60,320 bases of DNA, taken from contig JAJXUC010000006.1 of the NCBI GenBank assembly GCA_021783435.1, forward strand, positions 1 to 60,320, written 5' to 3'. The stretch's first letter is position 1, and each line of letters opens with the position of its first letter. A program made the position numbers and the translations under genes. The DNA comes from Pseudomonadota bacterium (lineage in GTDB: Bacteria > Pseudomonadota > Gammaproteobacteria > Burkholderiales > Burkholderiaceae). The notes under the pieces are model-generated. The model had not been told where the DNA came from. It searched no databases and worked only from the letters and a program-made list of their open reading frames with translations. Shown piece after piece: positions 10,243 to 17,874 of this stretch.

Positions 10243-11652
10243 ATGACTGAAACCCCTATCACCTTGATGCCGGCGCCGCCGGCAACGTCCAAGAGTCCAC
10301 CCAAGATCGGCTTTGTCTCACTCGGCTGCCCCAAGGCGCTGGTCGATTCCGAGCGCATCCTGTCGCAACTGCGCGCCGAGGGCTACGACACCAGCAAGAG
10401 CTATGACGGTGCCGATCTGGTCATCGTCAACACCTGCGGTTTCATCGACGCCGCCGTGCAGGAAAGCCTGGACGCCATCGGCGAGGCGCTGCACGCCAAC
10501 GGCAAGGTCGTCGTCACCGGCTGCCTGGGCGCGCGCGCCGGCGCGGACGGTGCCAATCTGGTTCAGGCCGTGCACCCCAAGGTGCTGGCCGTCACCGGCC
10601 CGCATGCCACCGACGAGGTCATGCAGCATGTGCATGCGCACTTGCCCAAACCGCACGATCCCTTCGTCGATCTGCTGCCACCTGGGGGTCTGAAACTCAC
10701 GCCGCGGCATTACGCCTATCTCAAAATTTCCGAAGGCTGCAACCATCGCTGCACCTTCTGCATCATCCCCAGCATGCGCGGTGATCTGGTGTCGCGGCCC
10801 ATTGGCGATGTTCTGAATGAGGCCCGCGCCCTGCTGCAGGCCGGTGTGAAGGAACTGCTCGTGGTCAGTCAGGACACGTCCGCCTACGGCGTGGACGTCA
10901 AATACCGCACCGGCTTCTGGGACGGGCGCCCCATCCGCACCCGCTTCGCCGAACTGGCGCAGGAGTTGGCGGTGCTGGCCGAGCAGCACGACGCCTGGGT
11001 GCGCCTGCATTATGTCTACCCCTACCCGCATGTCGACGAGGTGCTGCCGCTGATGGCGCAGGGCCGTGTGCTGCCCTATCTCGACGTGCCCTTCCAGCAT
11101 GCCCACCCGGACGTGCTCAAGCGCATGAAGCGCCCGGCCAGCGGCGAGCGCAATCTGGAGCGCATCGCCCGCTGGCGCGAAGTCTGCCCCGAGGTCGTCA
11201 TCCGCTCCACCTTCATCGCCGGTTTCCCCGGCGAAACCGAAGCCGAGTTCGAGACCCTGCTCGACTTCATCCGCGAGGCCGAACTCGACCGCGTTGGTTG
11301 CTTCGCCTACTCGCCGGTGGACGGCGCTTCGGCCAACGACCTGTCCGATGCGGTGCCGCAGGCCTTGCGCGAGGAGCGCCAGGCGCGCTTCATGGCCGTG
11401 GCCGAGGAGATGTCCACGCGCAAGCTCAAACGTCGCGTCGGCCAGGACCTGCGGGTACTGGTGGATCTGGCCAAGCGCAGCGGGGCGGTGGCGCGCTCGT
11501 TCGCCGACGCCCCGGAAATCGACGGCAAGGTGCTGATCCGCGAGCCGGCTAAGCCCTCGCACAAAATGCGCCTGGCGCAAAGCGCAGGGCAGTTCGTGCG
11601 TGCCCGGGTGGTGGGCACGCAAGGGCACGATCTGGTGGCCGATCTGCTCTGA
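10243..11652 (+). CDS. rimO: Ribosomal protein S12 methylthiotransferase RimO
   Basis: Radical-SAM enzyme that methylthiolates the conserved Asp of ribosomal protein S12. The N-terminal UPF0004 domain carries cluster ligands Cys29, Cys65 and Cys94. The radical-SAM CxxxCxxC is Cys166, Cys170 and Cys173 ([10 protein letters not shown]), with the RimO-typical IIPSMRG following. A C-terminal TRAM domain is present. It has 469 aa. The frame is open far upstream, but ATG 10243 gives the right N-terminus. No Shine-Dalgarno is seen. GACAAT lies 7 bases before the ATG, which could be a -10 of a leaderless transcript. Confidence 0.95.
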   Translation: MTETPITLMPAPPATSKSPPKIGFVSLGCPKALVDSERILSQLRAEGYDTSKSYDGADLVIVNTCGFIDAAVQESLDAIGEALHANGKVVVTGCLGARAGADGANLVQAVHPKVLAVTGPHATDEVMQHVHAHLPKPHDPFVDLLPPGGLKLTPRHYAYLKISEGCNHRCTFCIIPSMRGDLVSRPIGDVLNEARALLQAGVKELLVVSQDTSAYGVDVKYRTGFWDGRPIRTRFAELAQELAVLAEQHDAWVRLHYVYPYPHVDEVLPLMAQGRVLPYLDVPFQHAHPDVLKRMKRPASGERNLERIARWREVCPEVVIRSTFIAGFPGETEAEFETLLDFIREAELDRVGCFAYSPVDGASANDLSDAVPQALREERQARFMAVAEEMSTRKLKRRVGQDLRVLVDLAKRSGAVARSFADAPEIDGKVLIREPAKPSHKMRLAQSAGQFVRARVVGTQGHDLVADLL

Positions 11653-11743
11653 GCCGGCGCTGCAGCGCCGTCGCATTCCGTCGCTGCAGGTCGACTGCAG
11701 CGGGCAGCCAAACCCTGAATAGCTGTCTTCCCGAACCCCATCC

Positions 11744-12403
11744 ATGACCTACACCGTCAAGGAAATTTTCTACACCCTGCAGGGCGAAGGCGCCAATGCC
11801 GGCCGTGCGGCCGTGTTCTGCCGCTTCGCCGGTTGCAATCTATGGACCGGTCGCGAGCAGGACCGCGCCAGCGCCGTCTGCCGTTTCTGTGATACCGACT
11901 TCGTCGGCACCGATGGCACCCTGGGCGGCAAGTTCTCCCGAGCCGCAGAGCTTGCGGCGCGCATCGCGGCGCAGTGGCCAGGCCCGGCCGGCGGGCTGCC
12001 GCATGTCGCAGCAGCGGCGCGCCGGCTGGTCGTGCTGACAGGTGGCGAGCCGCTGCTGCAGGTGGACCTAGCCCTGATCACGGCATTGCATGCCCAGCAA
12101 TTCGAGATCGCGGTGGAAACCAACGGCACGCAGGATGCGCCTGAAGGGCTCGACTGGATCTGCGTCAGCCCCAAGGCTGGGGCGCCTTTGCGCCTGACAC
12201 GCGGGCACGAGCTGAAGGTCGTCGTGCCGCAGCCGGACTTGGATCTCGACGCTCTCGCCGGGCTCGCGTTCGAGCATCGCTACCTGCAGCCCATGGATGG
12301 CCCGTCGCTAGCGGCCAACACCCAATGGGCCATTGCCCACTGCCTGGCCGACCCGCGCTGGCGCCTGAGTCTGCAAACCCACAAAATCACTGGAATTCGA
12401 TGA
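11744..12403 (+). CDS. queE: 7-carboxy-7-deazaguanine synthase QueE
   Basis: Radical-SAM enzyme that converts 6-carboxytetrahydropterin to 7-carboxy-7-deazaguanine in the queuosine pathway. Its cluster motif is the QueE-specific CX14CX2C: Cys31, Cys46 and Cys49. The start MTYTVKEIFYTLQGEG is classic. GGEPLLQ and the ETNGT motif follow. Length is 219 aa. It overlaps queD by four bases (ATGA), so the two are translationally coupled. Confidence 0.95.
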   Translation: MTYTVKEIFYTLQGEGANAGRAAVFCRFAGCNLWTGREQDRASAVCRFCDTDFVGTDGTLGGKFSRAAELAARIAAQWPGPAGGLPHVAAAARRLVVLTGGEPLLQVDLALITALHAQQFEIAVETNGTQDAPEGLDWICVSPKAGAPLRLTRGHELKVVVPQPDLDLDALAGLAFEHRYLQPMDGPSLAANTQWAIAHCLADPRWRLSLQTHKITGIR

Positions 12404-12765
12404 AGGTCGAGCTTGCCCAACGCTTCTACTTCGAAGCGGCCCACACCCTGAACCGCGACCATGACCGCGATGGCAGCCTGCGGGTGCATGGTCACACCTA
12501 TTGGGCCGAGGTGGCGGTGAAGGGCGAGCCTGATCCGGTCCATGGCATGCTGGTGGACCTGGCCATCATCCGTCGTGAAATCGTTCGCGTGCGCGAGCAG
12601 CTCGACCATCACCTGCTCGACGAGGTGCAGGGCCTGGGGCCGGCGACGCTGGAAAACCTCTGTGCCTATCTCTGGCGTGAACTCCAGCCCAACTTGCCCC
12701 CGCTCAGCCATGTGGATGTCTGGCGCGAGGCCAGCGGCGATCGCTGCCGCCTCACTGCCGATTGA
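12400..12765 (+). CDS. queD: 6-carboxytetrahydropterin synthase-like protein (QueD family)
   Basis: Pyruvoyl-tetrahydropterin-synthase fold enzyme expected to supply QueE with 6-carboxytetrahydropterin from dihydroneopterin triphosphate. The zinc ligands His15 (FEAAHTL), His30 and His32 (VHGHTYW) are present, as are the Asp69-His70 pair and Glu110. The catalytic Cys that normally lies four residues before HGH is replaced by Ser26. Length 121 aa is normal. The coupling to queE supports the pathway, but the missing Cys leaves the exact activity open. Confidence 0.82.
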   Translation: MKVELAQRFYFEAAHTLNRDHDRDGSLRVHGHTYWAEVAVKGEPDPVHGMLVDLAIIRREIVRVREQLDHHLLDEVQGLGPATLENLCAYLWRELQPNLPPLSHVDVWREASGDRCRLTAD

Positions 12766-12813
12766 CTGCAGGGCAACTGGCGAGTCCGGGCTTGTTCGTG
12801 GGCTTGGCCAGCG

Positions 12814-13713
12814 TCAGAGATGGATGCCGAAGGCCGACAGATTCTTGTCCAGCATGTACACGGCAACCACGGCCACCAGGACGGCAAAAATCAGGTTGAG
12901 TGCCCCCTTGCTGGTCTTGCCCAGGTGCGTGGCCACGCGCGTGCCGATCCAGCCGCCGACGATGCCACCGCCGATGTACAGCCCAGCCACCCCCCAGTCC
13001 AGCAGGCCCGATCGGGCATAGTTCAGCGCCGTCGTCAGGCCGAAGGTGCCGACCGACACCAGCGACGAACCGATGGCCGTGATCATCGGCATGCCGGTGG
13101 ACAACACCAGGCCGGGCACGATCAGAAAACCCCCGCCGATACCGAAAAAGCCCGACAACATGCCGACGATGGATGCGGCGATGCCGAGCTTGGCGGTTTT
13201 GCCCTTGGACGGGTGCTCGCCGATCAACGCTTGCGCGGTACCGGCCTTGCGTGGCCGCAGCATGAGCGCAGCGATCACCAGCATCAAGATGGCGAACAGG
13301 AACAGCAGCTTCTTGCCGTCCACCGCCTTGCCGAGGCTGGAGCCGACGAAAGCCGCCAGCGCACCGACGATCGCGAACACAATCGCATCCTTCCAACGCA
13401 CATTGCCTGCACGCGCATGGGGAATGAGGTTGATGTAGGCATTGGCCGAGACCGCCAGCGCCGTCGTGCCGATGACCACATGCGGATTGGGATAGCCGAC
13501 GAAGTACAGCAGCAGTGGCACGGCGAGGATGGAGCCGCCGCCCCCGATCAGCCCCAGGGAGAAGCCTACGGCGAAGCCTGAAAGGATGGCGAGAACGTGT
13601 TGCGTCGTGCTCAGCACCACGTCGGCAGATGTTGCGATGTGTTCGATGGGCATAGTCCCCAGAGCATACGAGAGGAGCGTCCCAAAAGCTGTGAGGAGTT
13701 GTGCCAACTCCAT
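12814..13713 (-). CDS. Sulfite exporter TauE/SafE (TSUP) family permease
   Basis: Inner-membrane protein with about eight hydrophobic segments and two homologous halves, each opening with a Gly-rich loop (SLGLIGGGGSILAVPLLLY and GFFGIGGGFLIVPGLVL), the signature of the TSUP family. Members export or import sulfite, sulfonates, thiosulfate or other organic anions, and the substrate cannot be told here. It has 299 aa from the outermost start. A later Met (MPIEHIA, at 13653) is an equally plausible start. It is convergent with queD. Confidence 0.88.
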   Translation of the reverse strand: MELAQLLTAFGTLLSYALGTMPIEHIATSADVVLSTTQHVLAILSGFAVGFSLGLIGGGGSILAVPLLLYFVGYPNPHVVIGTTALAVSANAYINLIPHARAGNVRWKDAIVFAIVGALAAFVGSSLGKAVDGKKLLFLFAILMLVIAALMLRPRKAGTAQALIGEHPSKGKTAKLGIAASIVGMLSGFFGIGGGFLIVPGLVLSTGMPMITAIGSSLVSVGTFGLTTALNYARSGLLDWGVAGLYIGGGIVGGWIGTRVATHLGKTSKGALNLIFAVLVAVVAVYMLDKNLSAFGIHL

Positions 13714-13839
13714 CAGCAGTTGTTTGTGCCGTGCGTGGCATCAAACCCCCTTGGGTTGTTCGCTACCGGACGTAACAAAGCTGACCGGACCTTGCTGCGT
13801 AGGGCGGCCGTAAGTCGTTGCGGCGAAATTAAAGGTCTG

Positions 13840-13857
13840 CGCGGGCACATGCCCGCG
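13840..13857. repeat. 18-base palindrome in the satP leader
   Basis: CGCGGGCA-CA-TGCCCGCG is a perfect 8+8 inverted repeat about 70 bases before the transporter ATG. It could be an operator or an mRNA hairpin, and no regulator is identified. The rest of 13714-13926 shows no gene. Confidence 0.35.
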
Positions 13858-13926
13858 GCAGGCGCGCCCTGCGCATACCGGAGCCGCACAGGTTCCGGCC
13901 AACACCATCGAGACAGGAGACAAGAC

Positions 13927-14472
13927 ATGGACAAGAAAGCAATCAATCCCGCCCCACTCGGGCTATCGGGCTTCGCCCTCACCACCTGGCTGCTCAGCAT
14001 GGTCAACGCCGGCTGGTTCCCAGGTCTGGACGTGCCCATGGTGCTGGCGAGCGCGTTTGCGTTTGGCGGTACGGCTCAATTCGTCGCTGGCGTGATGGAG
14101 GCAGGCGCCGGCAACAGTTTCGGCTTTGTCGCGTTTTGCGGATACGGCGCGTTCTGGTGGAGCTTCGCCCTGTTTGTCGACTTCTTCGCCAAGGGCGTGC
14201 AAGGCCCGTTCGTCGGCTGGTATCTGCTGCTGTGGGGCGTGTTCACCACCTATATGTGGATCGCCACCTGGAAAAAGGGCAAGGTGCTGATGCTGGTGTT
14301 CACCGCCTTGGTTCCGACGTTCTTCCTGCTGGCCGCGGGGGCAATGACCGGGATGGGTGGTCTCACCGTGTTCGGTGGCTATCTGGGTCTGGTGACGGCC
14401 GCGCTGGCCTTCTATCTGGCCGGCGCCGAAGTCATCAATGAATCCTGGGGGAAAGTGGTGTTGCCGGTCTGA
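13927..14472 (+). CDS. Acetate/succinate transporter of the GPR1/FUN34/YaaH (SatP) family
   Basis: Small six-helix inner-membrane channel for short carboxylates, usually acetate or succinate. The family signature NPAPLGL is at residues 7-13, followed by six hydrophobic helices. It has 181 aa, the family norm. A Shine-Dalgarno (ACAGGAGA) precedes the ATG. It ends just before a strong terminator. In a PHA producer, acetate uptake would feed acetyl-CoA to phaA, but that link is inference. Confidence 0.9.
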   Translation: MDKKAINPAPLGLSGFALTTWLLSMVNAGWFPGLDVPMVLASAFAFGGTAQFVAGVMEAGAGNSFGFVAFCGYGAFWWSFALFVDFFAKGVQGPFVGWYLLLWGVFTTYMWIATWKKGKVLMLVFTALVPTFFLLAAGAMTGMGGLTVFGGYLGLVTAALAFYLAGAEVINESWGKVVLPV

Positions 14473-14493
14473 ACACCACGGCCCGCCAACAAC

Positions 14494-14523
14494 AAAAAAC
14501 CGCGGCCGAGGCCGCGGTTTTTT
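14494..14523. terminator. Bidirectional rho-independent terminator
   Basis: A 7-bp perfect GC stem (CCGCGGC / GCCGCGG) with a CGAG loop is flanked by six A on the left and six T on the right. It therefore serves both the satP-type gene (plus) and the convergent porin gene (minus). Confidence 0.93.
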
Positions 14524-14537
14524 GTCGGAAGGAATGA

Positions 14538-15812
14538 TCAATACTTATAGCCGATCGACACGCCCAGGGTGTCTTGCGACATGCTGAGTGATTCCGTGGC
14601 TCCTGCAGGATAGCCAAGCTGGGCGGGCAGGGCGCCGCTGACGCTGTGCTTGAAGGCATGCACATAGTCAAAGGAGAGTTCCATCGCATTGCTCAATGCG
14701 TAGGTCGCTCCCAAGGTGAGGTGATCCTTGACGATTCCAGGAGCCAAGGTGTTGAGCAGAACCTGCGAGCTGGGAACAGGATTATCTGAATGATTCCAGC
14801 CCGCGCGGACCGTGAGGCTGGGGTCGACTGCATAAGCGACGCCGAGTTTCACGACGGTGATGTCCTTCCAGCCAAAGCCGGGGCCATTCGAGGCGCCGAG
14901 TTGGCACATGTGCGCATAGAAACAGTCGACGGTGTTGCCGATGGCTGGAACGCCGCTGTAGAGAATGCGTTCGACGTCCCCTGCCAGCGTCAATTGGTTG
15001 TTGGGCTTCCACGCAAAACCGACACCGTAATTTGCGGGAATGTCAAAGCTTCCACCCCCCGCGAACAAGCCTTTGTACTTGCCGAAACTGCTCATGTGGG
15101 TCTTGGGCTGATAGGTCGCGCCAAGCGACAAGCCAGGAGCCAGTTCGCCGATCCAGCCAATGCGCACGCCCACTCCGTTGGATGAATCGTGACCATTGCC
15201 GGTCACGTTGCTCGGACTTGTTGAAGCATTGGCGAAGGGCCCGCTTGTTTGAGCAAACGCGTCCAGACCATTGGCTCTGAAGGTCTGGTGCACGAGATTG
15301 ACGGCTATACCGATGGAATTGCTCGCATTCAGTTTGATGGCGAAGCTGGGGGAGATGAAAAGTTGGGTCAGGTCAACGCCAGCGCCATTGGTGTACGGCA
15401 GGCCGGAACTGCCAAGCTTGCTGTAGCCCGTGTTCATGCCACCGTTGCCATACATGCTCACGCCGGCAGACATGGTTGGGCTCAGCATGTGATTGACGCC
15501 GAGTTCAGGAATGACAAAGGTGCTGGTGTCGTTGCCGGAGTAGGTCGTTGTCGGACCCAGGCCTGACACGGTGACGTTGCGATCCGGTTTGAACAGGCTG
15601 ATGCCTCCATCGACGCGATTGCCGATGAGGGCCATGCCGGCAGGGTTGGTCGCGGCGGCCAGGGCATCTTGCGGTAGGGCGATGCCCACGCCGCCCATGC
15701 CGACGGATTTGACGCTGTAGCCGGGCTGGAAGTAACCATCGGTGGCGTTGGCCGCGCCGGGGGCGATGATGCCTGCGAGGCACAGCGCTGCGGCAAGTTG
15801 TTTCAGCTGCAT
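14538..15812 (-). CDS. OmpP1/FadL/TodX family outer membrane transporter
   Basis: Beta-barrel for uptake of long-chain fatty acids or other hydrophobic compounds. The signal peptide is cleaved about residue 23 (GAANA|TDGYFQPG). The FadL-like N-terminal plug follows (GMGGVGIALPQDALAAATNP, with the NPA motif), then alternating beta strands. The C-terminus ends in an aromatic strand (SIGYKY). It has 424 aa. Upstream lies a dyad at 15899-15923. Its local base composition is less GC-rich than that of its neighbours, typical of outer-membrane barrel genes. The substrate is unknown. Confidence 0.9.
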   Translation of the reverse strand: MQLKQLAAALCLAGIIAPGAANATDGYFQPGYSVKSVGMGGVGIALPQDALAAATNPAGMALIGNRVDGGISLFKPDRNVTVSGLGPTTTYSGNDTSTFVIPELGVNHMLSPTMSAGVSMYGNGGMNTGYSKLGSSGLPYTNGAGVDLTQLFISPSFAIKLNASNSIGIAVNLVHQTFRANGLDAFAQTSGPFANASTSPSNVTGNGHDSSNGVGVRIGWIGELAPGLSLGATYQPKTHMSSFGKYKGLFAGGGSFDIPANYGVGFAWKPNNQLTLAGDVERILYSGVPAIGNTVDCFYAHMCQLGASNGPGFGWKDITVVKLGVAYAVDPSLTVRAGWNHSDNPVPSSQVLLNTLAPGIVKDHLTLGATYALSNAMELSFDYVHAFKHSVSGALPAQLGYPAGATESLSMSQDTLGVSIGYKY

Positions 15813-15898
15813 GAATTTGTCTCCCTTGGTGGGGCCGGATTTCGGCTCCGAGGTGGCTGTTGAGTAGCACTGCGCGATGCGAAGCAGGGCCCGGGACG

Positions 15899-15923
15899 AA
15901 TACTGAAACTTAGTAGCAGTATT
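15899..15923. promoter_or_regulatory. Inverted repeat upstream of the FadL-type gene (candidate operator)
   Basis: AATACTG-N11-CAGTATT is a perfect 7+7 dyad 87 bases before the porin ATG. It stands out as AT-rich in GC-rich surroundings, with the size and symmetry of a TetR- or GntR-type operator. The rest of 15813-16136 contains no gene I can support. Confidence 0.45.
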
Positions 15924-16136
15924 TCGACAACTTCATGCTAGGGGGCAGGGCGATGTCACCCCAATCCTGTTTTCCCGATATTGACGCGCGGTGAAATTTA
16001 TGGCAGCGCCAGCCAGACCCAATGTTCAACGGGGTTGGCTTCGAGCCCGACAACGCAGTGCCGGACTGCGTTGGTGTCACGTGGGGAGCGACGGCAGCGG
16101 AAGCTGCAGCGCCAAGCGGCCTGGTCTGGCCGCGCG

Positions 16137-16412
16137 TCAGTCCGGCGTCGGCGGCACGTAGCCGACGGGTTGGTCAGCACCCTCGCCGAAGAAGAAGCGC
16201 TCCATTTGCCGTGCCAGGTATTTGCGGGCGTTGGCATCGGCCAGGTTGAGCCGGTTCTCGTTCACCAGCATGGTCTGGTGTTTGAGCCAGCCCTGCCAAG
16301 CTTCTTTCGAGACGTTGTCATAAATGCGCTTGCCGAGTTCGCCGGGGTATGGGGCGAAGTCCAGCCCTTCGGCCTCGCGGCCGAGTTTGACGCAATTCAC
16401 CATGCGTGTCAT
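16137..16412 (-). CDS. Probable Fe(2+)-trafficking / oxidative damage protection protein YggX
   Basis: Small cytosolic protein of the YggX family, which protects Fe-S clusters from oxidation and may shuttle iron. The start [19 protein letters not shown] with the conserved Cys7, [18 protein letters not shown] and [11 protein letters not shown] match the family along its full length (91 aa). The frame opens further 5', but a Shine-Dalgarno-like GGAAAA precedes this ATG. It sits behind argA, as is usual in Burkholderiales. Confidence 0.93.
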   Translation of the reverse strand: MTRMVNCVKLGREAEGLDFAPYPGELGKRIYDNVSKEAWQGWLKHQTMLVNENRLNLADANARKYLARQMERFFFGEGADQPVGYVPPTPD

Positions 16413-16507
16413 GAGTTTTCCAGTCGATTGAAAGATGGGGCCATACGCAACGGCAGCACGCAACGGCAAGACGCAAGGGCCGTGCGGCCGGGTGCAGTTC
16501 GGGCAGT

Positions 16508-17833
16508 TCAGACCAGACGCTTGACCAGCACGCGCGAGCGGCGCTGGTCGTCGTAGCGCTGGCTGCGTTCGGGGGGGAGCCAGTCGCGCTCCACCGGTAC
16601 GAAACCGCGCTTGATGAACCAGTGCATGGTACGGGTGGTGAGCACGAAAATACTCTGCAGTCCGGCAGCGCGGGCTTGCAACTCGATGCGTTTGAGAATG
16701 CGCTCGCCGTCGCCCTGGCCCTGTGCGGAAGGATCGACCGTGAGCGCGGCCATCTCGCCGGTCTTGCGCTCCGGATAGGGGTACAGCGCGGCGCAGCCGA
16801 AGATGATGCCGTCGTGCTCCAGCACGGTGTAGTTGGCGATGTCACGCTCGATTTCCGTGCGGCTGCGCTTGACCAGCACACCTTGATCTTCGAGGGGCTC
16901 GATGAGCTGCAGGATGCCGCCAACGTCATCCGCCGTGGCTTCGCGAAGATGCTCCAGATGCTCGTCGGCAATCATCGTGCCCACGCCATCGTGGGTGAAC
17001 AACTCCAGCAGCAGGGCACCGTCGAGGGCGTAGGGGATGATGTGGGCGCGGTCCACGCCCCCGCGCACCGCGCGCAAGGCATGGCGCAGGTAGAAGGTGG
17101 TGTCGGTGGGCTGCTGCGGGTCGGGCAGACGGGCGAGCAGGGCTTCGGCCTGGGCCACGGTGAGTTCGGGCAGCAGGTGGTGGTCTTCGCCCACGACACC
17201 GTCCACTTCCGTGACGAGCACCAGTTTCTGCGCCTTGACGGCTGCGGCGACGCTACTGGCCACGTCTTCCATGCTGAGGTTGAAGGCCTCGCCGGTGGGC
17301 GAGAAACCGAAGGGTGACATCAGCACCACGGCGCCATATTCCAGCGCGCGCTGAATGGTCGGGGCGTCCACCTTGCGTACCAGGCCGGTGTGCTGGAAGT
17401 CCAGGCCGTCGATCACCCCCACCGGGCGGGCAGTGATGAAATTGCCCGACACCACGCGCAGCGACGCACCGGCCATGGGCGTGTTGGGCAGGCCTTGCGA
17501 GAAGGTCGCCTCGATCTCGAAACGCAACTGCCCGGCCGCCTCTTGCGCCGCGTCCAGCGCCACCTCGTCGGTCACGCGCATGCCATGGGCGTAGCGCGAG
17601 CCCACGCCTTTCTCCTTGAGTTGCGCCTCGATCTGCGGCCGAAAACCGTGGATGAGGACGATGCGCACGCCCATCGCCGCCAGCAGGGCCACGTCCTGCA
17701 CCAGAGCGTTGAGCTTGCCCGCTGCAATCAGTTCGCCGGCGATGGCGACGACGAAGGTCTTGCCGCGGTGGGCATGGATGTAGGGCGCAACGGAACGCAG
17801 CCATTGCACGAACTGGGACTGTTCTTCGATCAT
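16508..17833 (-). CDS. argA: Amino-acid N-acetyltransferase (N-acetylglutamate synthase) ArgA
   Basis: Transfers acetyl from acetyl-CoA to glutamate, the first step of arginine synthesis, and is normally feedback-inhibited by arginine. The N-terminal amino-acid-kinase-like domain ([18 protein letters not shown] onward, residues ~1-290) is fused to a C-terminal GNAT domain containing [17 protein letters not shown] (acetyl-CoA loop). Length 441 aa is typical. No Shine-Dalgarno lies at the right distance. GATAAT on the minus strand ends seven bases before the ATG, suggesting a leaderless mRNA. It is divergent from hrpA. Confidence 0.95.
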   Translation of the reverse strand: MIEEQSQFVQWLRSVAPYIHAHRGKTFVVAIAGELIAAGKLNALVQDVALLAAMGVRIVLIHGFRPQIEAQLKEKGVGSRYAHGMRVTDEVALDAAQEAAGQLRFEIEATFSQGLPNTPMAGASLRVVSGNFITARPVGVIDGLDFQHTGLVRKVDAPTIQRALEYGAVVLMSPFGFSPTGEAFNLSMEDVASSVAAAVKAQKLVLVTEVDGVVGEDHHLLPELTVAQAEALLARLPDPQQPTDTTFYLRHALRAVRGGVDRAHIIPYALDGALLLELFTHDGVGTMIADEHLEHLREATADDVGGILQLIEPLEDQGVLVKRSRTEIERDIANYTVLEHDGIIFGCAALYPYPERKTGEMAALTVDPSAQGQGDGERILKRIELQARAAGLQSIFVLTTRTMHWFIKRGFVPVERDWLPPERSQRYDDQRRSRVLVKRLV

Positions 17834-17874
17834 CCTGGAATTATCCGGGATGATGGGCGCATGGCTGAAAATGA

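Noticed and set aside
11653..11743. Considered a preQ1 riboswitch before queE-queD
   Set aside because: The 91-base gap is short, GC-rich and lacks the A-rich pseudoknot tail; I see no preQ1 aptamer pattern.
13714..13926. Sigma-54 promoter before the acetate transporter
   Set aside because: A TGGCAT occurs but no GC doublet at the required spacing, so the -24/-12 pair is not met.
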